Assembly (NCBI RefSeq): GCF_000174815.1
Contig: NZ_ACNN01000036.1
Coordinates: 18,473-82,472 of the forward strand
DNA from: Porphyromonas endodontalis ATCC 35406
GTDB lineage: Bacteria; Bacteroidota; Bacteroidia; Bacteroidales; Porphyromonadaceae
DNA: 64,000 nt
Direction: 5' to 3'
Shown here piece after piece: positions 1-8,711 of this stretch (positions within the stretch are counted from its first letter, which is position 1; each line of letters begins with the position of its first letter). The notes beneath the pieces were generated by a model. The model ran no database searches, was not told where the DNA came from, and saw nothing but the letters and a program-made list of their open reading frames with translations. The position numbers and the translations under genes are program-made.

Positions 1-2
1 AG

Positions 3-1697
3 AGTGTTGAGATTCGCTCGGTATTGACGTGCGACTCGCGCTATGGCGTTTGTGCAAAGTGCTACGGTCGCAATCTCGCTACGCACCGTCCCGTTCAGAT
101 TGGGGAGGTCGTAGGGGTAATTGCAGCTCAGTCCATCGGTGAACCCGGTACACAGTTGACCCTCCGTACATTCCATGCGGGAGGGGTTGCAGGTAGCGAA
201 AATACGAACCGTTCGATTGTGGTTAAGGAAGAAGAGGCTATCGTAGAATTGAGTCTGGACCTCCGTGCGATTGAGATCCCTGGACAAGACTATCGTGTGA
301 TTGCCAGCCGAGAGTCAGAAATCTTCCTCTATCATCCCGAGTCGCACAACCTTTTGAAGACCTACGACCTCCAGTATGGATCGAAGCTTCATTGCAAGAC
401 CGGCGATAAGGTAGTAAAGGGGCAAACCCTTGCTGAGTGGGATCCTTTCAACTCCGTAGTAGTGGCAGAAACTGCCGGTACCCTCGAGTATGTAAACCTC
501 GAAGAGGGCGTTAACTACAAGGATACGGTCGATGCTACTTCGGGTTACCACGACGTGATGGTTATTGAGTCCAAGGAAAAGAGCAAACTCCCCGAGTTAA
601 AGATCATCGATCCTGCCACAGGTACAGAAAAACTTTACTCTCTCCCTGCCGGCTGTCGTCTTACCTTCAATCCTAAGACTAAGGGTAAGATGCAGGTGAA
701 TCCGGGTGATGAGCTCTACAAGATACCTCGTGTGCTGGCAAGTGCCGGCGACATCACGGGAGGTCTTCCCCGAGTAACGGAGCTATTTGAGGCTCGTAAT
801 CCGTCTAATCCTGCTATCCTTTCCGAAATTGATGGTGTGGTAGAGATTGGTAAGATCAAGCGTAACAACCGCGAAGTCTCAGTTACAAGCCGTTTGGGAG
901 AAGTCCGTAAATATCTTATCCCTACAGCAAAGCATATCTTGGTACAGAATGGCGACGTAGTACGTGCCGGTACCCCTCTCTCTGATGGGGCGGTAACACC
1001 GAGTGACATTCTCGCGATCAAGGGGCCGACGGCTCTCCAAGAGTACATAGTAAACGAGATCCAAGGCGTATATCGTAAGCAGAACGTAGGTATTAACGAT
1101 AAGCACTTCGAAGTAATTGTGCGTCAGATGATGCGTAAGGTCGAAATCATGGAGCCGGGCGACTCTCTCTTCCTCGAGAAGCAGATGGTCGATAAGCAGG
1201 ACGTCCAAGAAGAGAACGACCGCCTCTGGGGTATGAATGTGGTAGAAGATGCCGGTGATTCGGAGAAATATCGTGCAGGAGCTCTTATCCCTGCCTCTGC
1301 TGTTCGAGACGAAAATAGTTCGCTCCAACGCCGTGATTTGACGCCGATGCGCGTACGCGAAGCTGTGCCTGCGACCAGTCGCCAAGTACTCCAAGGTATC
1401 ACACGTGCTGCCCTGCAGACGAAGAGCTTTATGTCTGCGGCTTCATTCCAGGAGACCACAAAGGTACTCAATGAGGCTGCCATCAATGCCAAGGTAGACG
1501 ATTTGCTCGGTCTCAAAGAAAACGTAATCTGCGGTCATCTTATCCCTGCAGGTACCGGTTTGCGGGCGTTTAATGGCATGGTGGTAATGCGCCGTGAAGA
1601 CTATGAACGCGCTAAGGCTGCTCGAGAAGAAACCGGGCATGACCCCGAGTTCGTAGAAGAGGTAGCTGCTGAGGCTGCTACTGAGACGGCTGAGTAA
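3..1697 (+). CDS. rpoC: RNA polymerase beta' subunit, C-terminal part (5' truncated by window)
   Basis: This is the last 564 codons of the beta' subunit of RNA polymerase. The reading frame is open to the left edge of the window. The first residues hold the conserved cysteine cluster of the beta' zinc ribbon (CDSRYGVCAKCYG), followed immediately by the universal GEVVGVIAAQSIGEPGTQ trigger-loop region. The protein then has the long sandwich-barrel insert typical of non-proteobacterial beta' and a conserved C-terminal segment (RREDYERAKAAREE). It ends with an Ala/Glu-rich tail. The TTG at 24 is an internal leucine, not a start. Several terminator-like hairpins follow, so this is probably the end of the rplL-rpoB-rpoC transcription unit. 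The identity is essentially certain. Confidence 0.98.
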   Translation, partial: SVEIRSVLTCDSRYGVCAKCYGRNLATHRPVQIGEVVGVIAAQSIGEPGTQLTLRTFHAGGVAGSENTNRSIVVKEEEAIVELSLDLRAIEIPGQDYRVIASRESEIFLYHPESHNLLKTYDLQYGSKLHCKTGDKVVKGQTLAEWDPFNSVVVAETAGTLEYVNLEEGVNYKDTVDATSGYHDVMVIESKEKSKLPELKIIDPATGTEKLYSLPAGCRLTFNPKTKGKMQVNPGDELYKIPRVLASAGDITGGLPRVTELFEARNPSNPAILSEIDGVVEIGKIKRNNREVSVTSRLGEVRKYLIPTAKHILVQNGDVVRAGTPLSDGAVTPSDILAIKGPTALQEYIVNEIQGVYRKQNVGINDKHFEVIVRQMMRKVEIMEPGDSLFLEKQMVDKQDVQEENDRLWGMNVVEDAGDSEKYRAGALIPASAVRDENSSLQRRDLTPMRVREAVPATSRQVLQGITRAALQTKSFMSAASFQETTKVLNEAAINAKVDDLLGLKENVICGHLIPAGTGLRAFNGMVVMRREDYERAKAAREETGHDPEFVEEVAAEAATETAE

Positions 1698-1720
1698 TCC
1701 GCTTTATCACTTCTTTTTGC

Positions 1721-1751
1721 TAGACCTTCTCTCATAAACGAGAGGGGTCTA
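1721..1751 (+). terminator. Hairpin just after rpoC
   Basis: TAGACC (1721-1726) pairs with GGTCTA (1746-1751), and CTCTC pairs with GAGAG inside it around a 6-nt loop. It lies 24 nt past the rpoC stop. No clear T-run follows, so it may be an RNA-stabilising end or a weak terminator. Confidence 0.5.
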
Positions 1752-1780
1752 CGGGAGAAGAAGATATATTTCCCCAGTAA

Positions 1781-1846
1781 AAAGAGGGGCATGGTTATAC
1801 ACTCCATACGAAGGAGGGTTGGCCGTGCCCCTCTTCTGTTTCTGCT
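1781..1846 (+). terminator. Long-stem hairpin followed by T-rich sequence
   Basis: AAGAGGGGCATGG (from 1782) pairs with CCGTGCCCCTCTT (to 1835) with one T·G wobble, giving a stem of about 13 bp. A T-rich tract (CTGTTTCTGCTTCTT) follows. It probably terminates rpoC transcription. Confidence 0.65.
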
Positions 1847-1928
1847 TCTTCTCGTGGAGAAATGAGTGGATCCTCGAGTTTTCTTCGCCTTTTTCTCCTA
1901 ATCTCCAGGGTAATAAAATTTTTGTTTT

Positions 1929-1966
1929 AGGCTGTACTTACCACGAAGTACAGCCTATTCTTTTTT
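1929..1966 (+). terminator. Rho-independent terminator
   Basis: A perfect 11-bp stem, AGGCTGTACTT (1929-1939) with AAGTACAGCCT (1946-1956), has a 6-nt loop and is followed by ATTC and T6. It has textbook intrinsic-terminator geometry on the plus strand. Confidence 0.8.
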
Positions 1967-2293
1967 CGGATTTAGGTATAAATATTTGAGGAATAGGTTA
2001 CTATATTACCCCTGTTCCGATTTGCAGCCCGAAAGAACGCTTGCTTCCCCTCGTAAATCAGAAATCATTTCCATCTTTTACCGGACAGCAATATTTTTAA
2101 GTATGCATCCCTTCACAAAATGGCGTGGCTAAGGTGACGAATGAAGGGGGCGTGGCGAATAGATTCAACTTCTCCGGATCCTCACGGATGTTGGGAGGCG
2201 GAGAGATGAGATATGATTTGGACGAAAGAGGAGACTTAAGCTAGGCTTCATCTTGAGAGGCATCATCAGACTTATTGCTTTCTGTCTGTCCCA

Positions 2294-5200
2294 TCATAAA
2301 CTCCGAGAAAAATCGTTTGTCATATTATCCTCAACCTCTTTGCTTATACTTCTTTCTATTACTCGCATAGGTTGTATTACACTAACCTCATCATCTGGCT
2401 GATACTGATATGCTGCAGATAGGTCCTTCTTATTAAAATTCATCTTCTCTATCTTCTGGACTTTTTCTCCTAGAACATAATAGAACATCGTATATCCGTT
2501 ACTTTTTAGGTATTCATTTAAAAGGTCTCTGCGCACAAATAGACCATTAATGAAATTCCCGTGATCAGTATTTAGAGCAGCCACACTTCCGTTAGATTCT
2601 TTTATTACCCCTCGAAATTCAGAACAATACAGATTCATTTGTTCCATCATCTCAACACAAGGCATATAAACTGTGCTCAAAAATTCATCATCTCGATCTA
2701 TGCCTTCCCAGTCTTCTTGTAGTTGTGCTTCATAGGACAACTGCATATCACAAGGGCAATCATACGGACGAGACCACACCTCGTGTTCAACTGAAGATTT
2801 ATACACATCAGCCCAAGGGTATTCATTCCACAGAAATTCTGTTACTCCATGATGCTCAGGCATCCATCGCCCATAGAAGTCCTTATCCCTTGCCCATTTT
2901 GCAAACTTATCAGCATCTTTTTGTTTAACGAATCCGGTATTACTAAATAAGAAGGTTTCTTTGTTCTGATCTTTAGTCCTATCATACCCTATTAGCATAA
3001 CAAACTCTGCCCCTTCTTTATGTTTGACGATGCCCCTGAAGTCTGGTAGATACTCATTTTTGCTAATCCACTCTTCATCATCTTTCCCCTTTATCAATTG
3101 GTTCTCTATTCCTATTAGTCCAGCCTTTGGTTCATATTTCGATTCTATATCAAGCGTTGGATCGAAACGGGAAACTTCTGCACTGCTCCATGGATATGGA
3201 TGAGGTGTAAAATCATTTGTCTCAGGTTCTTCGCCGTAGTAGTATTGTATTTTTGTTGTTTGATAAAGATCCATTAGGTGTGCATTTACCCTATACCAAG
3301 CTAGCCACTGAAATTTCTTACCTATTCTTTCCTGGTCGTTGTGTACTCTATAGGGTGAATATTTTCCATTATCCAAATATCCTAACTTATCGTTCCAACC
3401 GAATATATGCAAAATATAATAAGCCATTTCTGCTTTAATATCGTCAAGAGGTACCCCTCGAAAGTTCCCATCTTCTGTTGGCAGGAAATAATCCGTGCTC
3501 CGATTTCTCATATTGGTCCCAATGATATAACGATTGAAATCCTCAAAACTAAATAGGGAGTTATACATCATAATAGAGCCGTTTTGTGATCCGAAAAAAT
3601 ACTTGTCGATATCTCCGTTTTTGGAAATCTCCTCCAGATCAATTTGTTGAGGTTTGAAGGGTGTCTTAATATTTTTCCAATAGTTACATGTTTCGTCAAT
3701 ATAGTAAGCTCGCTCTATGATTTTCAGAGTCCACTGGCGGACTATCAAGTCCTGCGGAACGGAATCTTCTTTCTCGTAATAGCAATGATAAATATGTTTG
3801 GCTATGGAAGTCGTTAATATCTTATCTCTAGAAGGTAAAACAACTCCGTAAATAGCACAGAAGAGTCCTCCTGTTACATATGGATCATTGACTTCTTCAA
3901 ACAAACTCACAAGCCACAAGATCAGAGTCTGATGTGTGCTTAAAATCTTTCTTAACTTTCTGATGATAATTGAACGGAACTTGGGATGCGAAGAACTTAG
4001 CATCCACGTAATGCGTATTAGATTCTTCCGTTTATCATCACTTTCTTCTAATGTCTGGCCTTGTTCCAGCAGAATCTCTTCGATATAATAATCGTCATAC
4101 ATCTCATACATTTGATTTACATAACGAGTCCATATTAAATCTCTGCTACCAATTTTAGGATGTTTTTTCAGCTTATTGTGTATCTCCAAGACCTCATTCA
4201 AAGGAACCTCTGTACATTGTTTAAGAAGGATCAGGGGATTAATCTTATCATTCTCAAGTCTAAGAAGAATGGATGTTAGTCCCCTATTAGGGATATCCGA
4301 TTCCATCAGAAATTCATAATAGAGTTCATACAATGGGCCATCTCTTTGTAGCATTTTTTCATCACAAACATTCAGATTTTTATGATACCAACAATCAAAC
4401 AATGCTTTCACAGTTGTCCTAAATTTTTCTGATGGTATATCCGTATTTCGTTCCAAGAACCTTCTCTCTCGGTCTATCCAACGTAACAGCCCCTTTACAT
4501 CCATATTGGAACGCAACAATTCTCCCGCTTTATAGTAGTCGCCCAAGTTTTCATATTCAAACATAACGGCTGGAACTTCCGTATTCGAGTGGTCTTCCAA
4601 AAGCAAATTTGCCGTCAAACATGCATGTAGTAAATCTTGATTCCAGAGCCTATAAGGGGCCATTCTCTGACCATATTGGCGAGCTTTTTGTCTAGAGATT
4701 GGATTGAAATGCCCATAGTAGACGCTATGGTTTGCAAGTTTCGACATATAGCGATCTGCAATATGAAGTTCGGGATCCTCATTTATAAAATCTGTTACGA
4801 TTTGGTTTTTCTTAGCCACATAGCGTTTATACAACACGTGCTTGTTAATATGCTGTTTTTCTTCTTCTGTCAGTGAATGAAAAGTCTCACAGAATATCTT
4901 TAGGAATAGAGGATTCTTGAAAGCTTCTATTCTTTGGGAGTTGCAGTTTGGGTCAATACCATATTTATTGAAATAGGCAGAAATGGCTCTGTCTTTGTCC
5001 GCAAAACCATCGATTGTTTGTACGTGCCACTTCCCGCTTTCGGAGAGATCATTTACTTCTTTGTCAAAAGGAGTACGGATCGAAATGACAAGACGGAAAT
5101 GGTCATGTTTTTCCAATTCCGTTCGTAATGCTCCTAAATGATTGTTCCAATAGCTACACCCTAATCCTTCATTAATAGCATCTATTACTACTACTGTATA

Positions 5201-6457
5201 TCTGCCTCGTTTCTTTAATTCTTCATTAAAATCCGTAAAACTCATCTTTTGGCAAATAGTGTCCTTAATTAAGTTGATCGCAGGTTGATTGACTTTGAAG
5301 TTTGTCCCAAAGAAAAGGTAAATATTAGCTTTTCCCTGTTTCTTCAGAGCATAATCACATAGACTGTGTGTCTTTCCTGAACCGGCTTTCCCGATCAGGC
5401 ACGAGTTCTTTTTATGGGAGTATTTTATTCGTTCAAAATCTTCATCATTCAGTTGATTGACTTTTGGATATATATCCAATCCTCTGCTCCTTCTGTCAAA
5501 ACCACTGAAAGGGTTCTCCCTTAGGTACTCATGGCAATGTCTCAGCAAGCCGCAGTCGTTAGCAATAAGTATATCTACATTTAGGGTCTGCTGTATCTTT
5601 AGCTTTTTCTGAATCATTTCCCTTTTTTTCTCAGGAAGCTGACATACAAACCTCGCTAAATCAATTGTCTTCTTTGTAACCTCGTCTAATTGTGATTTGT
5701 CAGAGATATAATCAAGGAGGTTTTCCAGATCCTCATTCTCTTGATGTAACTCGGGTGTATAGCGATCATGAATAGTTGCAATGGCATCTTTACATAGCTG
5801 TAGACTACGACCTATCCCTATTGTGGTAATATCATCTTCCGCCCAGTTCGTGTCATAGCTAATACCTTTAGCCTTAAGATGTTCTTTTACGGTAGAAATA
5901 GAAAGGTAACTCAGCATTTCATTAATTTGAAGTACAATGATACCATTTACCCGACCTGATATACTGACCACAGGAGATCCAGATAGCCCATCATAATTAT
6001 GTAGGGTACATTTATCATCACGTGTTAGTGCTCGATCGTTCCATTCCCCATCTTTTATTTCAATACTATTTCTTACTTCCAAGTCCACCAAATTACGTCC
6101 CATGGCTAATTCCTGTGGATAGCCATATATATGGAGGGGCATGTTTTTTACATACTCATCACACAGTAGAGATAGTGATTCTGTGGAATGATAGCTCTCT
6201 TCCGGGGCTATAGTCAGCAATGCTAAGTCGATTTTTTTTTCTGTCGTTGATAACTCTTCTCCCCGACACAACAAAGTCTGTCCAGGCAGATAAATATGGG
6301 TAGGAGCAGATGCTACTGTACTTTGAAAATGTGCTTTTACTACATGGCGTGCTGTCAATAACTGTGTTTCGCTAATAAAGAAAGCCGTTCCCTGCTCAGA
6401 TTCGCAGCGTACGGGAACTATTATAGTTTCTAATGTCTTAGCATTCAAATAACTCAT
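2294..6457 (-). CDS. Trypsin-like protease fused to STAND NTPase (Avs1-like defence protein)
   Basis: This is a 1387-residue multidomain protein. Residues 1-200 form a trypsin-like serine protease with an apparently complete triad: His38 (TARHVV), Asp77 (DLALL) and Ser159 (GLSGSP). A linker is followed by a STAND/NACHT-type NTPase with Walker A GKAGSGKT near residue 360, Walker B VVVIDAINEG near 425, and the following LVISIRTP strand. The remaining roughly 800 residues resemble no domain I know and are the likely sensor. By analogy with AVAST (Avs) proteins, phage protein recognition would drive oligomerisation and protease activation; that is inference. The start overlaps the upstream MBL gene by 20 bp, so the two are co-translated. 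The DNA is visibly AT-richer than its neighbours, suggesting transfer. The C-terminus may be frameshifted (see findings). Confidence 0.85.
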   Translation of the reverse strand: MSYLNAKTLETIIVPVRCESEQGTAFFISETQLLTARHVVKAHFQSTVASAPTHIYLPGQTLLCRGEELSTTEKKIDLALLTIAPEESYHSTESLSLLCDEYVKNMPLHIYGYPQELAMGRNLVDLEVRNSIEIKDGEWNDRALTRDDKCTLHNYDGLSGSPVVSISGRVNGIIVLQINEMLSYLSISTVKEHLKAKGISYDTNWAEDDITTIGIGRSLQLCKDAIATIHDRYTPELHQENEDLENLLDYISDKSQLDEVTKKTIDLARFVCQLPEKKREMIQKKLKIQQTLNVDILIANDCGLLRHCHEYLRENPFSGFDRRSRGLDIYPKVNQLNDEDFERIKYSHKKNSCLIGKAGSGKTHSLCDYALKKQGKANIYLFFGTNFKVNQPAINLIKDTICQKMSFTDFNEELKKRGRYTVVVIDAINEGLGCSYWNNHLGALRTELEKHDHFRLVISIRTPFDKEVNDLSESGKWHVQTIDGFADKDRAISAYFNKYGIDPNCNSQRIEAFKNPLFLKIFCETFHSLTEEEKQHINKHVLYKRYVAKKNQIVTDFINEDPELHIADRYMSKLANHSVYYGHFNPISRQKARQYGQRMAPYRLWNQDLLHACLTANLLLEDHSNTEVPAVMFEYENLGDYYKAGELLRSNMDVKGLLRWIDRERRFLERNTDIPSEKFRTTVKALFDCWYHKNLNVCDEKMLQRDGPLYELYYEFLMESDIPNRGLTSILLRLENDKINPLILLKQCTEVPLNEVLEIHNKLKKHPKIGSRDLIWTRYVNQMYEMYDDYYIEEILLEQGQTLEESDDKRKNLIRITWMLSSSHPKFRSIIIRKLRKILSTHQTLILWLVSLFEEVNDPYVTGGLFCAIYGVVLPSRDKILTTSIAKHIYHCYYEKEDSVPQDLIVRQWTLKIIERAYYIDETCNYWKNIKTPFKPQQIDLEEISKNGDIDKYFFGSQNGSIMMYNSLFSFEDFNRYIIGTNMRNRSTDYFLPTEDGNFRGVPLDDIKAEMAYYILHIFGWNDKLGYLDNGKYSPYRVHNDQERIGKKFQWLAWYRVNAHLMDLYQTTKIQYYYGEEPETNDFTPHPYPWSSAEVSRFDPTLDIESKYEPKAGLIGIENQLIKGKDDEEWISKNEYLPDFRGIVKHKEGAEFVMLIGYDRTKDQNKETFLFSNTGFVKQKDADKFAKWARDKDFYGRWMPEHHGVTEFLWNEYPWADVYKSSVEHEVWSRPYDCPCDMQLSYEAQLQEDWEGIDRDDEFLSTVYMPCVEMMEQMNLYCSEFRGVIKESNGSVAALNTDHGNFINGLFVRRDLLNEYLKSNGYTMFYYVLGEKVQKIEKMNFNKKDLSAAYQYQPDDEVSVIQPMRVIERSISKEVEDNMTNDFSRSL

Positions 6458-7649
6458 ACTCTTGTTCCGAAATAATAGTTACTACACCTAAGTCCTGCTT
6501 TACTTCTTTCTCTAGTTCGTCGATTTTTTTTGTGATATCGCACTGGTGACTGAAAACGATTTTTTTTACCTGATTATCCTTATGAGTTTCTGCTATTCGT
6601 CCGAAAGTACTCCATGTTGGATATTTTTCCCCTTTCCCTCCTGAAATGAAATACAGATGAGAGTTGATGCGCTCAAATAAAGCTCTGCTGTTGTTACCAT
6701 TGCTTCCATGATGGGAAATCTTGATGGCGTCGCACAATAATGGTCGTGGTTCATTCTTATACTTGCAATCAATACTTTGTTCCAAAGTACTGGCAACAGC
6801 ATCACCTAGCATAGCTATCTTGTGACCTCCACATTCCAGTATAAAAGCTATGGATGAATAGTTGGTGTCGGAATCGTCAATTGATTCTTCTTTGGCCTGT
6901 TCTCTTACATATGCCGCATCATAAACAGGACTGGTTCTCGCAGAAATAAGTTTCTCTCCAAATTTTTCTTGATGGGCATCTACTAACCTTATTAGTAGCT
7001 CTTGAAGTTCTTCTCCATTTTCTATGCTTTTAGTCCATTCGTGCATAAAGAACTTATCAAAAGCATCTTTGAATTTCTTGTCAATCGCTTTTAATGCATC
7101 TTGTGTGGGTGACAAGAGCACTATCTTCCCAAAATCGCCAGGAATGTCAAAATCCTTCATCTCGCAGGTGATTTTCTCAAATTCCCAAACTTTTCTCAGA
7201 TTTTCATTTTCAAGGATGGTCCTAGCAAGTGTTTTTCCCTGTGAGGCACTAATTTCTCTATAGTTGATTGCATCAAACTCTACGGGTAGTACCTTTTGGA
7301 TCTGCTTGATAATTGCTTTTTGCTGTTCATCTAACTCTATCGTTTCCCCTCCATTTCCCCGTTTATAACTATTATACCATATTTTGTCTATTGTCAACCC
7401 TTCGTGTTCTTTTAGCATAGTGGACATCCCTTGTATATGGTCGCTGTCTATATGGGTCGCTATAAGTAGGTCAATATGGTTTTGAAGTGTATCTTGTAAG
7501 TACTCTTTCAAGGGGGTTGTGTATTTCCCACAATCCACCATAATAACGTATTGCTTCCCATCTTCCTTTACCAAACGGATCACAATACAATCGCCTATAC
7601 CAACATCAAATGATCGAAGAAAACATTTCATCCTTTTTGTAGATAACAT
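6438..7649 (-). CDS. MBL-fold (ComEC-type) hydrolase of the STAND defence cassette
   Basis: This metallo-beta-lactamase-fold protein belongs to the ComEC/Rec2-like branch. The N-terminal strand reads FDVGIGDCIVI. The metal-binding motif is HIDSDH, residues 66-71 of the chosen start, where Asp replaces the second His as often seen in ComEC-like MBLs. A second motif, SHHGSNGNN, lies near residue 300. No membrane segments or signal peptide are visible, so it should be cytosolic and may act on nucleotides or nucleic acid. It is the first gene of a two-gene unit and overlaps the protease-STAND gene by 20 bp. I chose the ATG at 7649 (403 aa). ATG at 7631 directly before the fold is an alternative, and an upstream TTG at 7682 is less likely. 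A weak -7 box with one mismatch (TACCTTCG, minus strand 7667-7660) lies just upstream. Confidence 0.85.
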   Translation of the reverse strand: MLSTKRMKCFLRSFDVGIGDCIVIRLVKEDGKQYVIMVDCGKYTTPLKEYLQDTLQNHIDLLIATHIDSDHIQGMSTMLKEHEGLTIDKIWYNSYKRGNGGETIELDEQQKAIIKQIQKVLPVEFDAINYREISASQGKTLARTILENENLRKVWEFEKITCEMKDFDIPGDFGKIVLLSPTQDALKAIDKKFKDAFDKFFMHEWTKSIENGEELQELLIRLVDAHQEKFGEKLISARTSPVYDAAYVREQAKEESIDDSDTNYSSIAFILECGGHKIAMLGDAVASTLEQSIDCKYKNEPRPLLCDAIKISHHGSNGNNSRALFERINSHLYFISGGKGEKYPTWSTFGRIAETHKDNQVKKIVFSHQCDITKKIDELEKEVKQDLGVVTIISEQEYELFEC

Positions 7650-8014
7650 TACGTTTTTACGAAGGTAGCTACATATTGTCAATCTGTCTACATGTCCATA
7701 CGTTGTTGTTTATTTAATTCTTCATTATCTAGCTCTCTATTTCAGCTTGGGATGATAACCTCTATAATTAGTTTCTTAAGTCCTTGGTAATCAGTGTTTT
7801 TATCGGGGCGTAATCGATGCTTCTAGCAATAGTTGTATTCTGATTGTTTCTCTTTAGTTTGTCATAAGCATTTGACAGATAGGAGGGTATCGTACTCTCA
7901 TGTGGGGAGTTTAGAGCAAAAAATCCCCATTGTTAGGGATTGCGAACAGTGTTCATCTATTTTACCTTTGCCTTTGATTAAAGAAGAGGTTAAGGAAATC
8001 ATTTTGGAGTAGTA
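7650..8014. other. Intergenic region between defence cassette and TetR operon
   Basis: This divergent intergenic region is about 365 bp. The right part, from about 7908, carries the promoter/operator module annotated separately. The left part is AT-rich with no recognised site beyond the weak -7 box for the MBL gene. Confidence 0.6.
7908..7970 (+). promoter_or_regulatory. Promoter with double-palindrome operator for the TetR/RND operon
   Basis: The -33 box TTG (7940-7942) and an exact -7 box TACCTTTG (7963-7970) are separated by 20 bp, the Bacteroidota sigma-ABfr spacing. The spacer holds a palindrome GAACA-G-TGTTC (7944-7954). Immediately upstream is a second inverted repeat, AATCCC...GGGATT (7922-7941). 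A near-identical copy stands before the ABC exporter operon (26856-26918). The palindrome inside the core promoter is where a TetR repressor would act, so autoregulation by the next gene is likely. Confidence 0.85.
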
Positions 8015-8695
8015 ATGAGAAAAGAGAAAGGCGAGAGGGAGGAACCCCTACAAGCTATGGTCCCTAAGAAGAGGAGCGAAAAGCAACGAACGGGAGATCG
8101 CATGCGAGAGAAAATCTTACAAGTCGCGCGTGCTGAGTTTCTAGAGTATGGATTTAGGGATGCTTCGCTGCGGCGAATCGCCGTGAAAACGAGCATTTCC
8201 GTGAGCAATATCTACAATCATTACAAAAGTAAAGACGACCTTTTTAGAGCAGTACTGCAACCCCTATTAGAATCTTTTACTGAGATGCTTCGAGAGCATA
8301 ATAGCGAGAAGAGTATGGAGCTGTATGTGGAGCAAACGGAGGAATTCCAACGGGCGATGATAAAGGAATTTCTCGCCCTGATGCTTCGTTTCCGCACTGA
8401 GTTAAAACTCCTTCTCCTTGGTTCGGGAGGTTCGTCGTTAGAGGGTTTCAAAGAAGAGATTATCCAACAGCAATCAGAGGTCGGGGTAGAGTACATACAC
8501 AAGCTCAGGATAAAGTACCCCAAAGCGAATAGAGCGATTTCGCCTCTTTTCATCCGCATTTGCTCGCATTGGTGGCTCATTTTCATGCTGGAGTTGGTCA
8601 CCAACGAAAGTTTGACAAAGAAGGATATAGAGCAGGCTTTGAGTGAGTATGTGTGCTTTGGTACAGCCGGTTGGAAAAGCCTGATGGGGATATAA
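8015..8695 (+). CDS. TetR/AcrR-family transcriptional regulator
   Basis: This 226-residue regulator has an N-terminal TetR helix-turn-helix after a basic leader of about 25 residues. The ILQVARAEFLEYGF helix is followed by SLRRIAVKTSISVSNIYNHY and KSKDDLF, the standard TetR_N signature. The C-terminal two thirds is the variable ligand-binding and dimerisation part. It sits 16 bp before an MMPL/RND permease gene and directly after a promoter containing a palindrome, so it probably represses this operon and responds to a substrate of the pump. The same operator occurs 19 kb away, suggesting a second target. The ligand is not inferable. ATG at 8015 was chosen; a later Met (residue 15) would also leave the domain intact. 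Confidence 0.93.
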   Translation: MRKEKGEREEPLQAMVPKKRSEKQRTGDRMREKILQVARAEFLEYGFRDASLRRIAVKTSISVSNIYNHYKSKDDLFRAVLQPLLESFTEMLREHNSEKSMELYVEQTEEFQRAMIKEFLALMLRFRTELKLLLLGSGGSSLEGFKEEIIQQQSEVGVEYIHKLRIKYPKANRAISPLFIRICSHWWLIFMLELVTNESLTKKDIEQALSEYVCFGTAGWKSLMGI

Positions 8696-8711
8696 ATAGA
8701 ACGCAAATAAG

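Larger units (their letters stand above)
1698..2293. other. Intergenic region after rpoC
   Basis: This gene-free stretch of about 600 bp separates rpoC from the convergent MBL/STAND cassette. It holds three hairpins, annotated separately, and beyond about 1970 an AT-rich sequence in which I recognise nothing except the possible alternative C-terminal tail of the STAND gene (2241-2296). Short ORFs here show no protein-like features. Confidence 0.6.
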
